A stretch of DNA of 64,000 nt, taken from Dallia pectoralis (Eukaryota; Chordata; Actinopteri; Esociformes; Umbridae). A program made the translations under genes and the position numbers. Below, piece after piece: positions 33,472 to 46,210 of this stretch. The stretch is taken from assembly GCA_029465975.1 (NCBI GenBank), contig CM055748.1, positions 10,254,300 to 10,318,299 of the forward strand, read 5' to 3'. Every line of letters starts with the position of its first letter. Position 1 is the first letter of the stretch. The notes below the pieces were generated by a model. That model worked only from the letters and a program-made list of their open reading frames with translations, was not told where the DNA came from and did no database searches.

Positions 33472-33800
33472 CAGCAGTGGCCCCCAACAAGACAACAGAT
33501 GTAGTGGATTCCATTAAGACAACAGATGTTGTGGATTCCATTAAGACAACAGATGTAGTGGATTCCATTAAGACAACAGATGTAGTGGATTCCAGCAAGA
33601 CAACAGATGTAGTGGATTCCAGCAAGACAACAGATGTAGTGGATTCCAGCAAGACAACAGATGTAGTGGATTCCACCAAGACAACAGATGTAGTGGATTC
33701 CAGCAAGACAACAGATGCAGTGGATTCCACCAAGACAACAGATGCAGTGGATTCCATTAAGAGCAGTGGCCCCCACCAAGACAACAGATGTAGTGGATTG
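33472..33800. repeat. 27-bp minisatellite, about 11 units
   Basis: Units contain AAGACAACAGATGTAGTGGA and then TTCCATT, TTCCAGC or TTCCACC. The motif GCAGTGGCCCCCA lies at both array ends (33475 and 33765). The unit is divisible by three and open on both strands, giving spurious frames of about 130 codons. Confidence 0.93.
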
Positions 33801-33834
33801 TTAAAAAAAAAGTTTCTTAGTTTAAAAAAATTAT

Positions 33835-34320
33835 GAATACACTCTGTTGAAAAGTTTGTAGTCACCTAGAAATGTTCTTCTTTTTGGAAGCACATTTTGG
33901 TAAACACTTTGCTATTGTTAGCACTTCTGAAAATCAGTGTTTGGCCAGAACTTTCTTCTGAAACTTGTCAGTCTATTCTTCCTCTGAAAATTGAAGGCTA
34001 TTCCATGCAGGAAATTGCCAAGAAACTAAAGATTTTCTATCAGGATCGTACTGTCTCTAACCAGAATAGAAAGAGGCAGAATTGCAAAAAAAGCCATATT
34101 TCCAACTGGCCGATAAAAATAAAACATTAAGAAGGGCTAAAGAACACAGACTGTGGAAGAACTCTGCTTAGAAGGTCAGCATTCCAGAGTCGCCGGTTTA
34201 CTGTTGGCGTTGAGACTGGTGTTTTGTAGGTACTGTGTAATAAAGCTGCCAGTTGAGAACCTGTGAGAACCTCAAACTAGACAAAGCTGAAACCGAACCC
34301 ACAAACGCTTATGCTCCAGA
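33835..34320 (+). mobile_element. Tc1-like transposon relic, internally deleted
   Basis: GAAACTTGTCAGTCTATTCT and AGGAAATTGCCAAGAAACTA (start of a fish Tc1-like transposase) are joined to CAGAATAGAAAGAGGCAGA, AAAGAACACAGACTGTGGAA and CAGCATTCCAGAGTCGCC. The order matches the transposase region with material missing between. It is the same family as 27545-27810 but from a longer copy. Confidence 0.6.
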
Positions 34321-35274
34321 TCTCTGAACATTTCTGAAATACATTTTTTGTACAGTAGTGTACATATTCTATTTAAATTCTCTCTCAAACAAAGGTATTC
34401 GAAAAACTAGCAACAAAACAAACAACATATTTTCTCAAAACTAAACAAATGAATTCGCCAGAGAACCAGTGACAAGGCAAATGCTGGTGAGTGGATGTTG
34501 GTCACATTATACCGGCTGGTTTCCACAAAGGCTGAAATTCACAGTTTGGATAGCACTTAAAAGTTTAGTAAACAGTCATAGAATAGTTGGAAGACATTGC
34601 TATTAGTATCAACAAAATGAGAGATTATTTAGGAAAAGCACATAATACCAACTGCTATAGACTGTAAGAGGGTTTTCCAGAACTAAGTATCAACGAACTT
34701 TAAATCTGAGTAAAACTTTTCTTCAGCATTCCACACAATGACAACATCAATAAAATCAAACCATGCTTCATATGACAATAAAGAGAGGTTATATTAAATA
34801 GCTGATCTTCCTGCCAGCATTTTAAGATAATCTTGTGCCACATTGAGGGAGGAACAAAGTGGTTCAATCCTGTTGCTTAAGCAGACATTTGAATGGTCCG
34901 ACCAGGTGCGTTCAGTGATTAAAAAAAGAAAAGTAAAACATATTCTAGAATTGTATAGGATGAAAACAAAAACGGAAATTATTATAACCAGAATGCATAC
35001 AGTTTATCTGTGCAGCTTGCTTGTAGCCGCAGAAAAATAAGCAATAATGGAAAATTCTGCTCACTGGGGATCGAGAACATTTTTGCACATTTTGATGGTG
35101 AGACATTTCAGAGTGGCCCCCTAAAGGTTGTTGAAGGCTGAGTGAACATCTGGGTCAAATTGATTTTGACAGCGCTGGGTCAGAGTACATGATTATATCA
35201 GACCAAGTCAGACAGAAGTCCAGGAAGAGGACATACTATGCTGAACAGCAGCTGAACTCTCCTATATCCACTTC
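34321..35274. other. Intergenic, nothing recognised
   Basis: AT-rich sequence with no identifiable gene. Confidence 0.4.
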
Positions 35275-35750
35275 ACTCATTAGCCTATTTTTACTCGTTA
35301 GCATATTTTCACTCGTTAGCCTATATTCACTCTTTAGCCTATATTCACTTTTTAGCCTATTTTTACTCGTTAGCATATTTTCACTCGTTAGCATATATTC
35401 ACTCTTTAGCCTATATTCACTTTTTAGCCTATATTCACTCGTTAGCCTATATTCACTCTTTAGCCTATATTCACTCGTTAGCCTATATTCACTTTTTAGC
35501 CTATATTCACTCGTTAGCCTATATTCACTTTTTAGCCTATATTCACTCGTTAGCCTATATTCACTCGTTAGCCTATATTCACTCGTGAGCCTATATTCAC
35601 TCGTTAGCCTATATTCACTCGTTAGCCTATATTCACTCGTGAGCCTATATTCACTCGTTAGCCTATATTCACTCTTTAGCCTATATTCACTCATTAGCCT
35701 ATATTCACTCGTTAGCCTCTATTCACTCTTTAGCCTATTCACTCTTTAGC
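35275..35750. repeat. 18-bp minisatellite, first block, about 26 units
   Basis: The unit is CGTTAGCCTATATTCACT with CGTTAG, CTTTAG, TTTTAG and CGTGAG variants. The units are multiples of three and give spurious open frames on both strands. Confidence 0.95.
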
Positions 35751-35861
35751 CATTATTGATGTTGCAATCCGCCAATCCGCGTTACTGCAGTACGGTGCGC
35801 CTAATCGGGCTTTTGACCAAACAAGTAACCGTTAACCGATGTTTTAGATAAATAGATAGAA

Positions 35862-36230
35862 ACTCGTTAGCCTATATTCACTCGTTAGCCTATATTCACT
35901 CGTTAGCCTATATTCACTTGTTAGCCTATATTCACTCTTTAGCCTCTATTCACTCTTTAGCCTATATTCACTCTTTAGCCTCTATTCAATCGTTAGCCTA
36001 TATTCAATCGTTAGCCTATATTCAGTCTTTAGCCTATATTCAATCGTTAGCCTATATTCAGTCTTTAGCCTATATTCACTCTTTAGCCTATATTCACTCG
36101 TTAGCCTATATTCACTCTTTAGCCTATATTCACTCGTTAGCCTATATTCACTCTTTAGCCTATAATCACTCGTTAGCCTCTATTCACTCTTTAGCCTATA
36201 TTCACTCGTTAGCCTATATTCACTCACTCA
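35862..36230. repeat. 18-bp minisatellite, second block, about 20 units
   Basis: The same unit as 35275-35750, in the same orientation, after a 111-bp non-repeat spacer. This block has extra variants with TTCAATCG and TTCAGTCT. Confidence 0.95.
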
Positions 36231-36857
36231 TTAGCATGGTACACTGGTAAATGTCTGTATAGAGAAATAAGGTCACTTTTGGTTAGAGATCAAACTGCAA
36301 CCAGCCATCAACTGAAATGCCCCTAGGCAAACCTATAATGGGTCAATTCAGCATGAATGGACATCAATGTCCCAACCTGGATCACCGGATAACACACTGA
36401 CCAGGATAACTACACTGTCAGGTCAATCCTGCCATTACATCACAGGAGAAAAAAAATCCTGCATTAGTGGAAAATTAATAAGGGGTTGTCATAGCTAAAT
36501 TAGATGAGCTGATTGAAATAAATAAAAGCATCTGAAAGCGGTAAATACATCAAACATACTTTATATTTAAAGCTCACATCTACAAGCCATGTCAAAACTA
36601 GGCGCAATGGAGGTTAAATAGTGTGTCTTCACAATATCCCAAAGTTTGCAGTCTTACTTGTCAGACTATAAGATGTTGTTTATGTCCCGGTGCAGAACCT
36701 TGTTGTGATACCCAGACAGTTATAAAAAAAAACAAAGGGACAGATATTTGGAATGCTAAAGTCTTGTAATGTAAGAAATTACAACCAAAACTCACAATGT
36801 CATGAGACGTTTGTATGTAGTTAATTACAGACACGCAACTTCAGCCATGAGAGTATA

Positions 36858-36935
36858 CAACAGCGAAGTGGTGGAAGTCACTGCCTGGCCGGTACAGTTG
36901 GGTCATTGCTGTCTGGAGTTCAAATCCTTTTGAGG
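36858..36935 (+). repeat. Possible tRNA-derived SINE head
   Basis: GAAGTGGTGGAAGTCACTGC followed by CTGGAGTTCAAATCC resembles decayed A and B boxes of a tRNA-type SINE. Low confidence. Confidence 0.3.
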
Positions 36936-36984
36936 ACAAACCATCAATGCCCTGGTTCCTAAAGAGGCAGAGGCATATTTGTAG

Positions 36985-37198
36985 TGAGATATATTCCCAT
37001 TGTTCTTTCCCTTTAAGAGAGTGCTCCTAATCTCAGTTCGTTACCTGTATAAAAGACACCTGAGTCAGAAATCCTGCGTGACAAGGGATCAAATGCTTAT
37101 TTCACTGTGTGAACTGCAAATCAATTTATGCAATTCAACTTATTTGAAATGGGTTTTTCTGGATTTTGGTTGTTTTTCTGTCTCTCACTGTTCTAATA
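36985..37198 (+). mobile_element. Internally deleted Tc1-like relic
   Basis: It contains AAGAGAGTGCTCCTAATCTC and GTTACCTGTATAAAAGACAC (5' leader of a fish Tc1-like family) joined directly to GGGATCAAATGCTTATTTC and TCTGTCTCTCACTGTTCTAA (3' end). The 3' end recurs at 42395-42560. Confidence 0.5.
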
Positions 37199-37390
37199 CG
37201 GGCGGCAAGGTGGCCTAGTGGTTAGGGAATAGGACTTGGGCCGGAAGGTCCCTGGTTCTAAACTTAACCTTAGTTGTTCTGTCTTTGAGCGCCGTTGACG
37301 TGGAGGGCGCCGTTGACGTGGAGGTCAAATCAGGTTTTAGGGCTGCCCTGTGCACCTCAGTTTAAAGCAAAAGCAGACCAAAATATAACC
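37199..37390 (+). mobile_element. tRNA-derived SINE
   Basis: The head is GGGCGGCAAGGTGGCCTAGT (A box TGGCCTAGTGG) and the B box CTGGTTCTAAACT, about 50 bp apart as in a tRNA gene. A body of about 110 bp follows, including a small tandem GGCGCCGTTGACGTGGAGG. It starts exactly at the end of the Tc1 relic. Confidence 0.65.
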
Positions 37391-37633
37391 TATATCAACA
37401 ATTCAGCACTGTGCCAATGAAAATAGAACCCTCCGGCTTCTGAAAGGCTAGCAATAATTTATGTTAATTTTTATGTTAATCAAATGTTCATTTTATGTAT
37501 TTCTCAATTGACAATAATTGAATGCTATTACATTGTTGTGATGGCACCACGATGAACAGAGCAGAGAACAAAGAATTGTAACACAAGGCTCGTCTATGTG
37601 CATGAACCCGTGTAAGCCTGCTGATATTCAGAC

Positions 37634-37691
37634 AGACACACGCACACGCACACGCACACGCACACGCACACACACACACACAACACAAACA
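37634..37691. repeat. (CGCACA)n/(CA)n microsatellite
   Basis: Alternating ACACGCACACGCACACGC and CACACACACA sequence. Confidence 0.9.
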
Positions 37692-40356
37692 CAAAACACA
37701 GCCGGCAGAAAGAAAGAGGGGCTGATTCAAAGTGATTTAATTCACTCAGTCACTATCTGTCTCCTGTCAGAGTTGGTTCCCCCAGAGGTCTAACTCCATC
37801 TGGATGGTTCCCACTCTACTCAGTCACACAGCTGCATTTGCCTCTTTCTCCGAGTTCCTAAATAGCCACGACACCAGCTAATCGCTCCTCCTCTTACTCA
37901 TCCAATGCATAGCCATCTTATTTAATTAAATCTGGAGCCTTTCACGGTGAGGCAACCGACAACAAAGAAGTTTCAGCAAATAAAGGACACTTTTCTGTTT
38001 TTCTTCTCTCTGGTGTAATTGCAAGCACAATGGCAAAGCAGCATGGTTGGATATTGTTTGAGCTGGGTTTGTTCCACTCCCCCTTTGACATCTGGTTTAT
38101 CAACAAAACTGAACCAAAAACTGAAACAGTGCCGTTTCCATGTACTGTAGATTTTAGATTTTAGTATTTGGTGCATACGACGGGAAGCAATGCACGCAAT
38201 TTCAAAGAACCTAATGTTTTATGGATTTTCATTCTACAATGACCTTGGCTTTGCTGAACACATTAAAGACAAACTCAGCAAAAACAAAACCTGATGCAAG
38301 TAATTACTCTCAGTTCCAATATCTGTCAAGAGACCAGAGGATAAAACGTCCCTGTCACGATGGCACTTTTTTCCTACAGTTGTTATAAAGTGGAAAAAAG
38401 GGAAAAACACCCTAGCAGGATGGAAACGTAGAAAACCGATCACATCAAAAGACACATCAACGCCTCAAAAGGTTACGAGCATGATCAGAAGACAAGCAGA
38501 TCAATACATGCATGTGTCCAGAGTGTTTAAACACTGTAATCCACTGCATTAAGAGGCGGACCTGGACAGGGGCCAAACAGCCGAAGTGTGGGCAGTGGCC
38601 GCAGGTGTCCTCGGGCTGAAACTTTTAACACAACCAGGAGGGACACAAATCAACCGCAAACCCTCTGAATGAGTACAGAGAATGGGCCACAGAGTTCACT
38701 CCAAATGCACAGCAGGGGGGAACAAGAGTACGCGAGTGACTCCGTCCCCAAATGGCATTGGAGACATCCCAGTAGACATTAAGTCCGCCAAGCAAAGGCA
38801 GCGAGAGTGGCTTGTAAATCCAGTGCTTTTCTGTTCAGCCTCAAAACACCGGGCCAGACAACACTGAATCATAGAACTGGCTGAGGAGGTGAAGCCTTGG
38901 TAGAACCCAAATGCCTGTGACGAAGTCTGCGTCTCTCACCTGATTTGGCAGGTCATCCCAGAATACTGAGGCTCTGTGCTGGAAAAGCCCTGACACAACC
39001 TGTACGTTTACCTGAAATACTATTTACAGTAGGGAGGCAAGCATGTTGTGATATTGACATACACACATAGGTATGTATGGCTGGACCTAACCATATGTAA
39101 GAGTAGGTCCATGTAATACGTTTTAGGTTAACAGTAAAACCCTAAAATCAACCACATCCTCAGCATGCCATTAAAAGATAATTTACTATTTTCATAAGCG
39201 CCGTCTCAAAGCTATTATCAGCTCTGAAACTGGAGGATTTTGTAATTATTGTTCATCATCCAGTAGCTGGGAAAACGATTTTCTAAAGATAATCATTTCA
39301 TTTATACATATCTACATATCTAGATATAATACACTTTATTTCTGCCACATTTAGTGTTACGTTCAACACAGATGGACATACTTGAAGTAGCTCCTTCAGC
39401 TGTTTAGTTGGTATAAGGTACAGTTGATAGCTAGTGGGTTTGAGCTCATTAATATTTCATTGAATGCGTCTTCTGATACAGGATTAACAAGTTCAAGTGT
39501 CTCCTTTGATACTAGGTCAGGGCAGTTCCATGCATTCTCAAGACAAAAGTGTTTTTAAAGACTACGCTTATTTAAAGATGAGTCTTAGTAAACATTTTTT
39601 TTATGTTTTTTTAATTATGTTTTCATAGAAGTGAAGACCCACTTGACTTGTTAAGTGACAGTTTTTCATTAATCCAAACTTTGGTCAGGTTAGAAAATAG
39701 GCTGATTGGGGCAGATGTGAACGTTTTTTGGTATCGCACCTGACCACCTGTCCAGGCTAGTCGGAATACTGGGAAAGGAAACAACACTATTTGGTTCCAA
39801 TTATCTGGAGGCTTGCTTCAGAGCTCTAGTGATGTCTGTGTCTGGGAGCAGGATTTTGTTGCATGTTTATTTAGTTTTTAGTGGGGTGACCATATCTTAG
39901 CCATTAGGGTTAAGTTAAGATTGTGGATTAGATTGTAAACCAATTTATTTAAACGATCATCCGCCAAATATTGTACTTTTTTCTATTTGGAATTTGAAAT
40001 AATGATTATTCCTCTGAGATATTTGCATATGGAAGAAAAGGAGACATGATGTTCTAAGCTGTATTATAATAATGTTCTTTCCATAATGATCAAAACTAAA
40101 CTGTCCCAATGGAAATGGTTTCTGTACAATGGATGATATTTAGTCAACTTGCCTGTACAAATATAGTGCAAAAGTTTATAAAAAATATTTAATTTCAGTT
40201 GATTTGAATCTTCATTAAGCAGGAAACAACATAATGCAACACACTGTATTCAATGCACACACACGTGCCTAAAAACAGTCAAAACTGAAATCTCATGAAA
40301 AAATTCGGTCTAAAAACCAAACACTACGCAAGTTCACGCTTCAAATGTGCACATGT
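37692..40356 (-). other. Intergenic and presumed moonraker 3' UTR
   Basis: The moonraker stop codon is at 40357-40359. The 3' UTR must run leftward from there. A minus-strand AATAAA (TTTATT at 39944-39949) about 410 bp on is a candidate polyadenylation signal, but others exist. From 37700 to 39900 I recognise no gene; 38930-38990 resembles a dispersed fish repeat. Confidence 0.4.
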
Positions 40357-40504
40357 CTATTGGCTGTCCGGTGGTATGGAATGAGGTGATGTGATTGGCT
40401 GAAGAAATTCAGAGGTGAAGACGGCCTCTGCATAGTCCTCACAGACATCCTGGAACTCTGCTGCTACGTCATCCAATGCCTCAGACATCAGCTCCTCTGC
40501 CAGA
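40357..40504 (-). CDS. kiaa0753: moonraker terminal exon
   Basis: The acceptor is TTGTTGTCCTAG after a long pyrimidine tract. The exon adds T to the split codon AG-T, then reads LAEELMSEALDDVAAE, DVCEDYAEAVFTSEFL and a short tail ending PPDSQ-stop. The human C-terminus is nearly the same up to EFL, so this is the true end. The extra 13 residues after EFL are fish-specific or variable. Confidence 0.95.
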
Positions 40505-41607
40505 CTAGGACAACAAGGAGAAGAAATGCCAGGAGAAAAAGAAAACATTCAGTTATATTATTGTTTCATTGTGTGTATATGGTGGCTAAAGGTACAGTAC
40601 AAAGCCCAATGTAAATCAATAATGTTTCACACATGGACTTAACAGTGAACGCATGCTGAATGATGATGATGATTGGCGAGAAGCAGACAGTTTGGCATTA
40701 GGGGTGCTGGTCAGGGAACCATTACACAGCGTCATAGGGGAACACCTTGTCCCGTCACGTCCCCGGCTCCATGCGTTGATATGGTAACAGGCCAGCCCCT
40801 CCTCTCCACTGTCACTCATGCACCCACTTGGGTAAGGCTGGTTATATAGCTGACAGATGGGCGACTAGAAATGGACCATGCAAACCAGTAGTCAGTGGTG
40901 GTACAATTTTCCCCAGCCTTCACTCAGTCTGTCCTGTGACTGGTCATTGTATGACCTTGGGAGCGGTCCTCTGCTTAGACATTGGTGACGTCCGACAGAT
41001 CTCAAAACCCCATGAAAATCTATTTTCAAGCTTGCCAAATGTATATTTCACAGCAGTCTGCCAGTCGAGTACACAGTGGATAACGTGCTCTGCAGTCAAT
41101 AATGTGGTCTTTGTCTAAGGAGAGATACATGAGGTACATGCTATTATCCACTGTGTATGAGGTCCTAGAGGGTTTGTAACTGACCAGTTATCTCAACTGT
41201 ATGCAACACCAACATGTGTTCCAGACGTTTTCCTCTGCATGTAGGCATAGGCTCTAGTTGTTTAAAAGGAACATATAATTCCCTCCCACTCCCTCTCCAA
41301 AACCGTAGGATTGGTTCTCCCTCAGGCTGGCACAATTGCTGGTGGGGCGTTCCAGCAATTCACACTGCCAAACACTTCTATGGTGAGAGAGGCACCTCCA
41401 AATGACAGGCCTGTGTTGGGTCCCCTGGGAGATTTGAGTAGTGTCTCTTGTTTATCCACTTACATCTGTTCCTCTTTCAAACATCTGAATATGACACACG
41501 TTTGATCTCCTAGACTAATGCATTCAATATTCTCAAAGACGAGGGATTCTCAGCATTGCATCAACTTAAATATTCTGTTAAATATGCAGATGTGGGTTTG
41601 TAGGAAT

Positions 41608-41789
<182 letters not shown>

Positions 41790-42394
41790 ATCAACTCAAA
41801 GTCCTTAATGTTGCAAAATGCAAACAGCACAAAGTTTAGGGAGTTGTGTGTGTGTGAGTGTAGCTACGAGCCAAGTATTTAATCCACCTACCAACACACA
41901 TTTGTCAAAGCCTATTCAAACTAGCAAATAGACAATCTATTAATATAGGTTAGTCTAAGTTGAAGTACAAAAGATGAGATGCGACTAGGTGTGTGGCGAT
42001 ACACTTAGCCCACAATACATGATATTGGGTGCACGAGACCGAGATGATATTTTAACAGTATTTTAAAAAAATCTGCAATGACGATATATATGACTGGAAA
42101 AATAGTATTTTATTCGATTGAAAGTCGCAAAATGCAAAATAATGCAGGTGCATATTTGAGTATGAATGATCAGCAGTAAGGCAGAACAATTTGAAGCACT
42201 GTAAAAGCATCGGACACAAACTCTCTTCTGTACGATTTCACATGAGTGTGTTCAAACCTTATAACTGTGCATGGGATCGAACTGAACGCCTTTTCATGTA
42301 TTGAACATCAAACATATTGAACGTAGAAATATCAAAAATAATGAATAAACAATAAGTGCAACCGTAATCGAGGTGAGATCATGGAGGGAAATGC

Positions 42395-42560
42395 AAATCA
42401 ATTCATAACTTATTTCAATTTCGTTATTCTGGATTTATTTGGGTGTGTTTCTGTCTCGCACTGTTCAAATAAACCTACCATTAAAAGTATAGACTGATCA
42501 GGTCTTTGTCCGTGGGCAAACGTAAAAAATCAGCAGGGGGTCAAACACATAACTTTTTAC
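42395..42560 (+). mobile_element. Tc1-like 3' end relic
   Basis: TGCAAATCAATTCATAACTT, TTTCTGTCTCGCACTGTTCA, AATAAACCTACCATTAAAAG and GGGCAAACGTAAAAAATCAG match the 3' terminal region of the family also seen at 36985-37198. Confidence 0.5.
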
Positions 42561-44100
42561 ATCCTGTATATAGACTCTCTTTCGTATTTTATATAGTCGT
42601 TATCTCCATATCAATGTTGCTCAGCTGAGCAATAATATATAGCAATAAAGTTTTAGCAGTAAGCCCAGTGCATGATCAAAGAATATTGTTCATTTTGATT
42701 TCGTTTTCAAAACGTAAATACTTGCAAACCTTAAGTACCTGATACCACTGGTTGTAGAAAGTGAGTGGTGTTACCTGTGAGGCCCAGTTCACAAGCATTA
42801 GAATATTATTGCTGCCTGCCTGATCTGTCTCAACAGATGGAGGAGAGAGCCGGCTCTGTGTATTCCTTAACTCAATGTTGCCATCTTGAGACCTAAATAG
42901 GTGCACATGGTTGAGAAACACCAGAGCCGTCTGCATTATTTTGCAGCTTGCACAGAATAATATAACTACTGCCATAACTAGAGCAACTAAAATATGACGT
43001 GTTATTAAACAAAACAGGCCTTGAGATACATTTCTGCTAAAGCAGCAGTGCTGGTTGTAGGATCAGTGCATTTTATGAGCTTATTAAAGTATTCACTTTT
43101 CAGAAGGAATAACTAAAGACAAACACACTACTAAAAACAGAGCACTGCTGTATTCGCCGAGAGCTTATTGTAGTCATGGTTTCAGATAAACAGCATCCGA
43201 GTGTCAACGTTTCCGTGCGTGTCAGGAAGGCAGCAGACACAATGATGTGTTCTGGTTGTGACCATATACAGATGCCGCATATGACACATTAATAAACACA
43301 CGTAGATTACCTCGCAAACAGAGCAGCCAAAACTGGTGCACTTCTGCGGAACTGGTTAAGAAGTTATTGGAACAAGCAGGAACGTAAAGGTTTACTTAAG
43401 AGGGATTTGATGATTGAATGTATTTAGTGTATTTCAGTATTTAATTTCTACAGTTTTTAATGGAGAACTGCAAATGAGAGCATATGAGTAAGGCTCGGTT
43501 GGACCACAGACCGTTCCATCCATTTGCCCATCATGTTGTTACTGGCACCTTGCTAATGGGCCATTGATAAAACTCACTCTACGATCAATTTAACCACAAA
43601 GAAAACATGCAGTTAATGCTCTGTTTTCAACCAAGCATTTTGCTTCTCAAAGCTGCCCCAGAATTCTGACAACTGGTCAAATATTCCCGGTTTCCGAAAT
43701 GCATTTCAAGGTTACTATTGAAACCTATGTAACAACGTCATGCTTAAAAGTATCAACTTCTTTTCCAAGTTTCTTCATATCATCGTAAAAAAGCAGAGTT
43801 ACCATGGCAATCGTCTCAGCAGGCCATCTCGTCTTAGTGATCTGAAAGCCCCATCATTTAGTCATGTAGTACACAACATTTCCAAACGGAAAAACCTGTT
43901 TTATTTTGCCTGGTCTTCTATGATCTATATGTACTTGGTTTTATCCACCACAAACCCAAGCAGCAACAATTGACTCAAAATACATGTATACTATAGTCAT
44001 GCCTGTATGTGTCTCAAATGGCACTATGAGGTCTGTACCCACATGATGCTGGTTAGAAGTAGGAATACAAGGACATTTGGGTCATGTTAGTCCATCTTAC

Positions 44101-44388
44101 CTGTCTGCAACGGCCCAGGGGTTGAAGCTGCCCACGACCTCGTGGGCCACCAGACGGAGGTACGCATCATGGTCTTGTTTGTACAGCTCTATACTCTTCT
44201 GCATGCTGGAGGGAACGGAGAGACACGTCCCTCTGGTTCCTCCCCGGCCTGGATAGGTGCTGCTGTTACTGGGGCCCGGGCTACTGGGGCCAGCGCTACT
44301 GGGGCCAGGGCTACTGGAACCACGGTTACTGGGGCCAGGGTTACTGTGAGGGCCCTCCATCCCACAGCTCTCAGACAGGACACGGTGG
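44101..44388 (-). CDS. kiaa0753: moonraker penultimate exon, with in-frame 15-bp repeats
   Basis: A 288-nt exon after acceptor TTTCTACAG, entered by completing GG-C. Its first half is a low-complexity Pro/Ser/Gly stretch of five-residue units of the type SSPGP, SSAGP and SSPGP (15-bp units, about six, 44262-44350). The second half reads LSVPSSMQKSIELYKQ and AYLRLVAHEVVGSFNPWAVA, matching the human IIAHEAVGSFNPWLIAE region. It ends at donor AG|GTAAGA. The repeat is not in the human protein as I recall it, so it looks like a lineage-specific expansion. Confidence 0.95.
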
Positions 44389-45742
44389 CTGTAGAAAGAC
44401 AGAACAATTCAGCCTGAATACCAAACAAATGGAGCTTCAAACACATCGTACCATTATATTGAGCGCCTCTTCATTCACTCTGTTTCAATTGGGAACGCCG
44501 GTCAATGAAAGTGGAAAAGCAGTCTAGTAAAATACAACTGCTATTCATCACAGAGGGGAACAAGAGCCACTCTGAAAGCCCAAGTTGGTTGGAATATGGT
44601 TCAGTCTGAACACATACCCAGTCATAAGAGGGTGTGCACACTTATGCAACAGGGTTATTGTAGCTAGTTGTTTTCCATGCAGAAAAGATTTACGTTTGTT
44701 TTTCAATTCAATTGTTCACATCATACATCACATTAAGGTGGAAAAAATTATTTATCTTTGTCTCATTTCTTCACATCACAAAAAAATGTATACGAACGTG
44801 TACACGTATGCATCTATACCAATAAAGCCCCGAAAATGAAACAAAGACAGATAAAAACAGCTGCCTCTTGCCCAGCAGGGCCTCAGCTGGGGGTTCAGCT
44901 GGACAATGCCACGGCCAGGGTTCTGTTCATTTCTCCGGGTAGAAAACAGTTTAGCTCTGGCAATGTAACTCGGGCTGCTGTTATATTTAGAAAGCACAGC
45001 AGCGGCGGCGGCACAGTCAAAGTGCCTCTATTGTGCTCCTCGCCTCAGCGAACCAGGTCCGTTCGGTCCCTGCTTGATTTGACTCCTAGGGTCTTCACAA
45101 CAAGCGGTCAGGCTGTGGGCCGAACCACAGAGAGAGAAGTGCCAGGCTGGGTAATTGACATTCACCCCTGGACTGCACGCGGGGACCGTTTATGCTCTGG
45201 TGGGACATTTAAGAGACATTGTGATCATAACGCACAATCATGTCCCTTTCTCCCCCGCTGCAGATGTCCATTCTGTACACAGAAAATGGAATAATACATC
45301 AAGATGAAAAGTGTCTTGAAGGCAACCGAGCATTATGCATCACCTTTAGAGTGTGAGTATGATGGCACCAGCCAGTCAGCACAACCGGAAACGGCTCTCA
45401 CAGGTTGAGGTGACAGTACTATATAAAGGGAAGATTCACTGTGAATATTTATCTTTGTCATATTTGACACAATGTAAGGTGCAAGGTGATCTGAATGAAT
45501 GCATCAAGCTCTTCTTGACTCTTTCCTCTGGCACTACAGGAACGGTTAACAACTACACTCATATATCATTGGTCAGTATTTCACTAATAGCGGACTAGAG
45601 GCTGTAGACTGATTGTGAGCAGAAGTTGCTGACAGTGCAAGTGAAAGCAGACAGCTACAATGATTATAGCCTGTGAGATCTCATTCAATCGGCCTTAAAG
45701 AACCACCTGTCAAATCCAGCCCTCTCAAAGCATCCTGCTACA

Positions 45743-46068
45743 TCACGGGTGGGGAAACTATGGCCCGCGGGCCGAATCCGGCCCTCAAGGCAATTCCATC
45801 AGGCCCACGGAAGGTATTAAAACAGCTTTGAGAGGAAGTACAAAATAACTTGGCAGTCCAATTGTAATGTATCTGAATCATCTAAATTAATTTAGATATA
45901 ACACACCTCCAGTATATATGTTATGTGTATACATTTTAATTATTGCCCTTTTCTGTCCCACAAATCTTTTAGAATTAACAAATTACATAACAAATGTGGC
46001 CCTTCATATAATTTCAAAGTGCTGATGTGGCCCCTGAGCTGAATTATCTGGCCTCCCCTGTGCTACAT
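45743..46068. mobile_element. Probable hAT relic
   Basis: It begins ACGGGTGGGGAAACTATGGC, CCGCGGGCCGAATCCGGCCC, and ends GATGTGGCCCCTGAGCTGAA then GGCCTCCCCTGT. The ends are imperfect inverted repeats of the GGGTGGGGAA type common in hAT-derived repeats. No intact transposase. Confidence 0.5.
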
Positions 46069-46210
46069 AATGGTTTTTGTGTGATTTTTTAAAATAAATC
46101 CCCATCATGTGATACCTCCATCATACATACAAAGCATACACTACCACTATTGCCCCACCAAAAATCTCAACCATTGTTTTATTGTCTTCTGATTGTTTCC
46201 TTCCTGCAAT

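Noticed and set aside
42000..42110. GTGTGGCGATACAC with ATGATATTGG, possibly a hAT end
   Set aside because: Too diverged and no matching second end or duplication.
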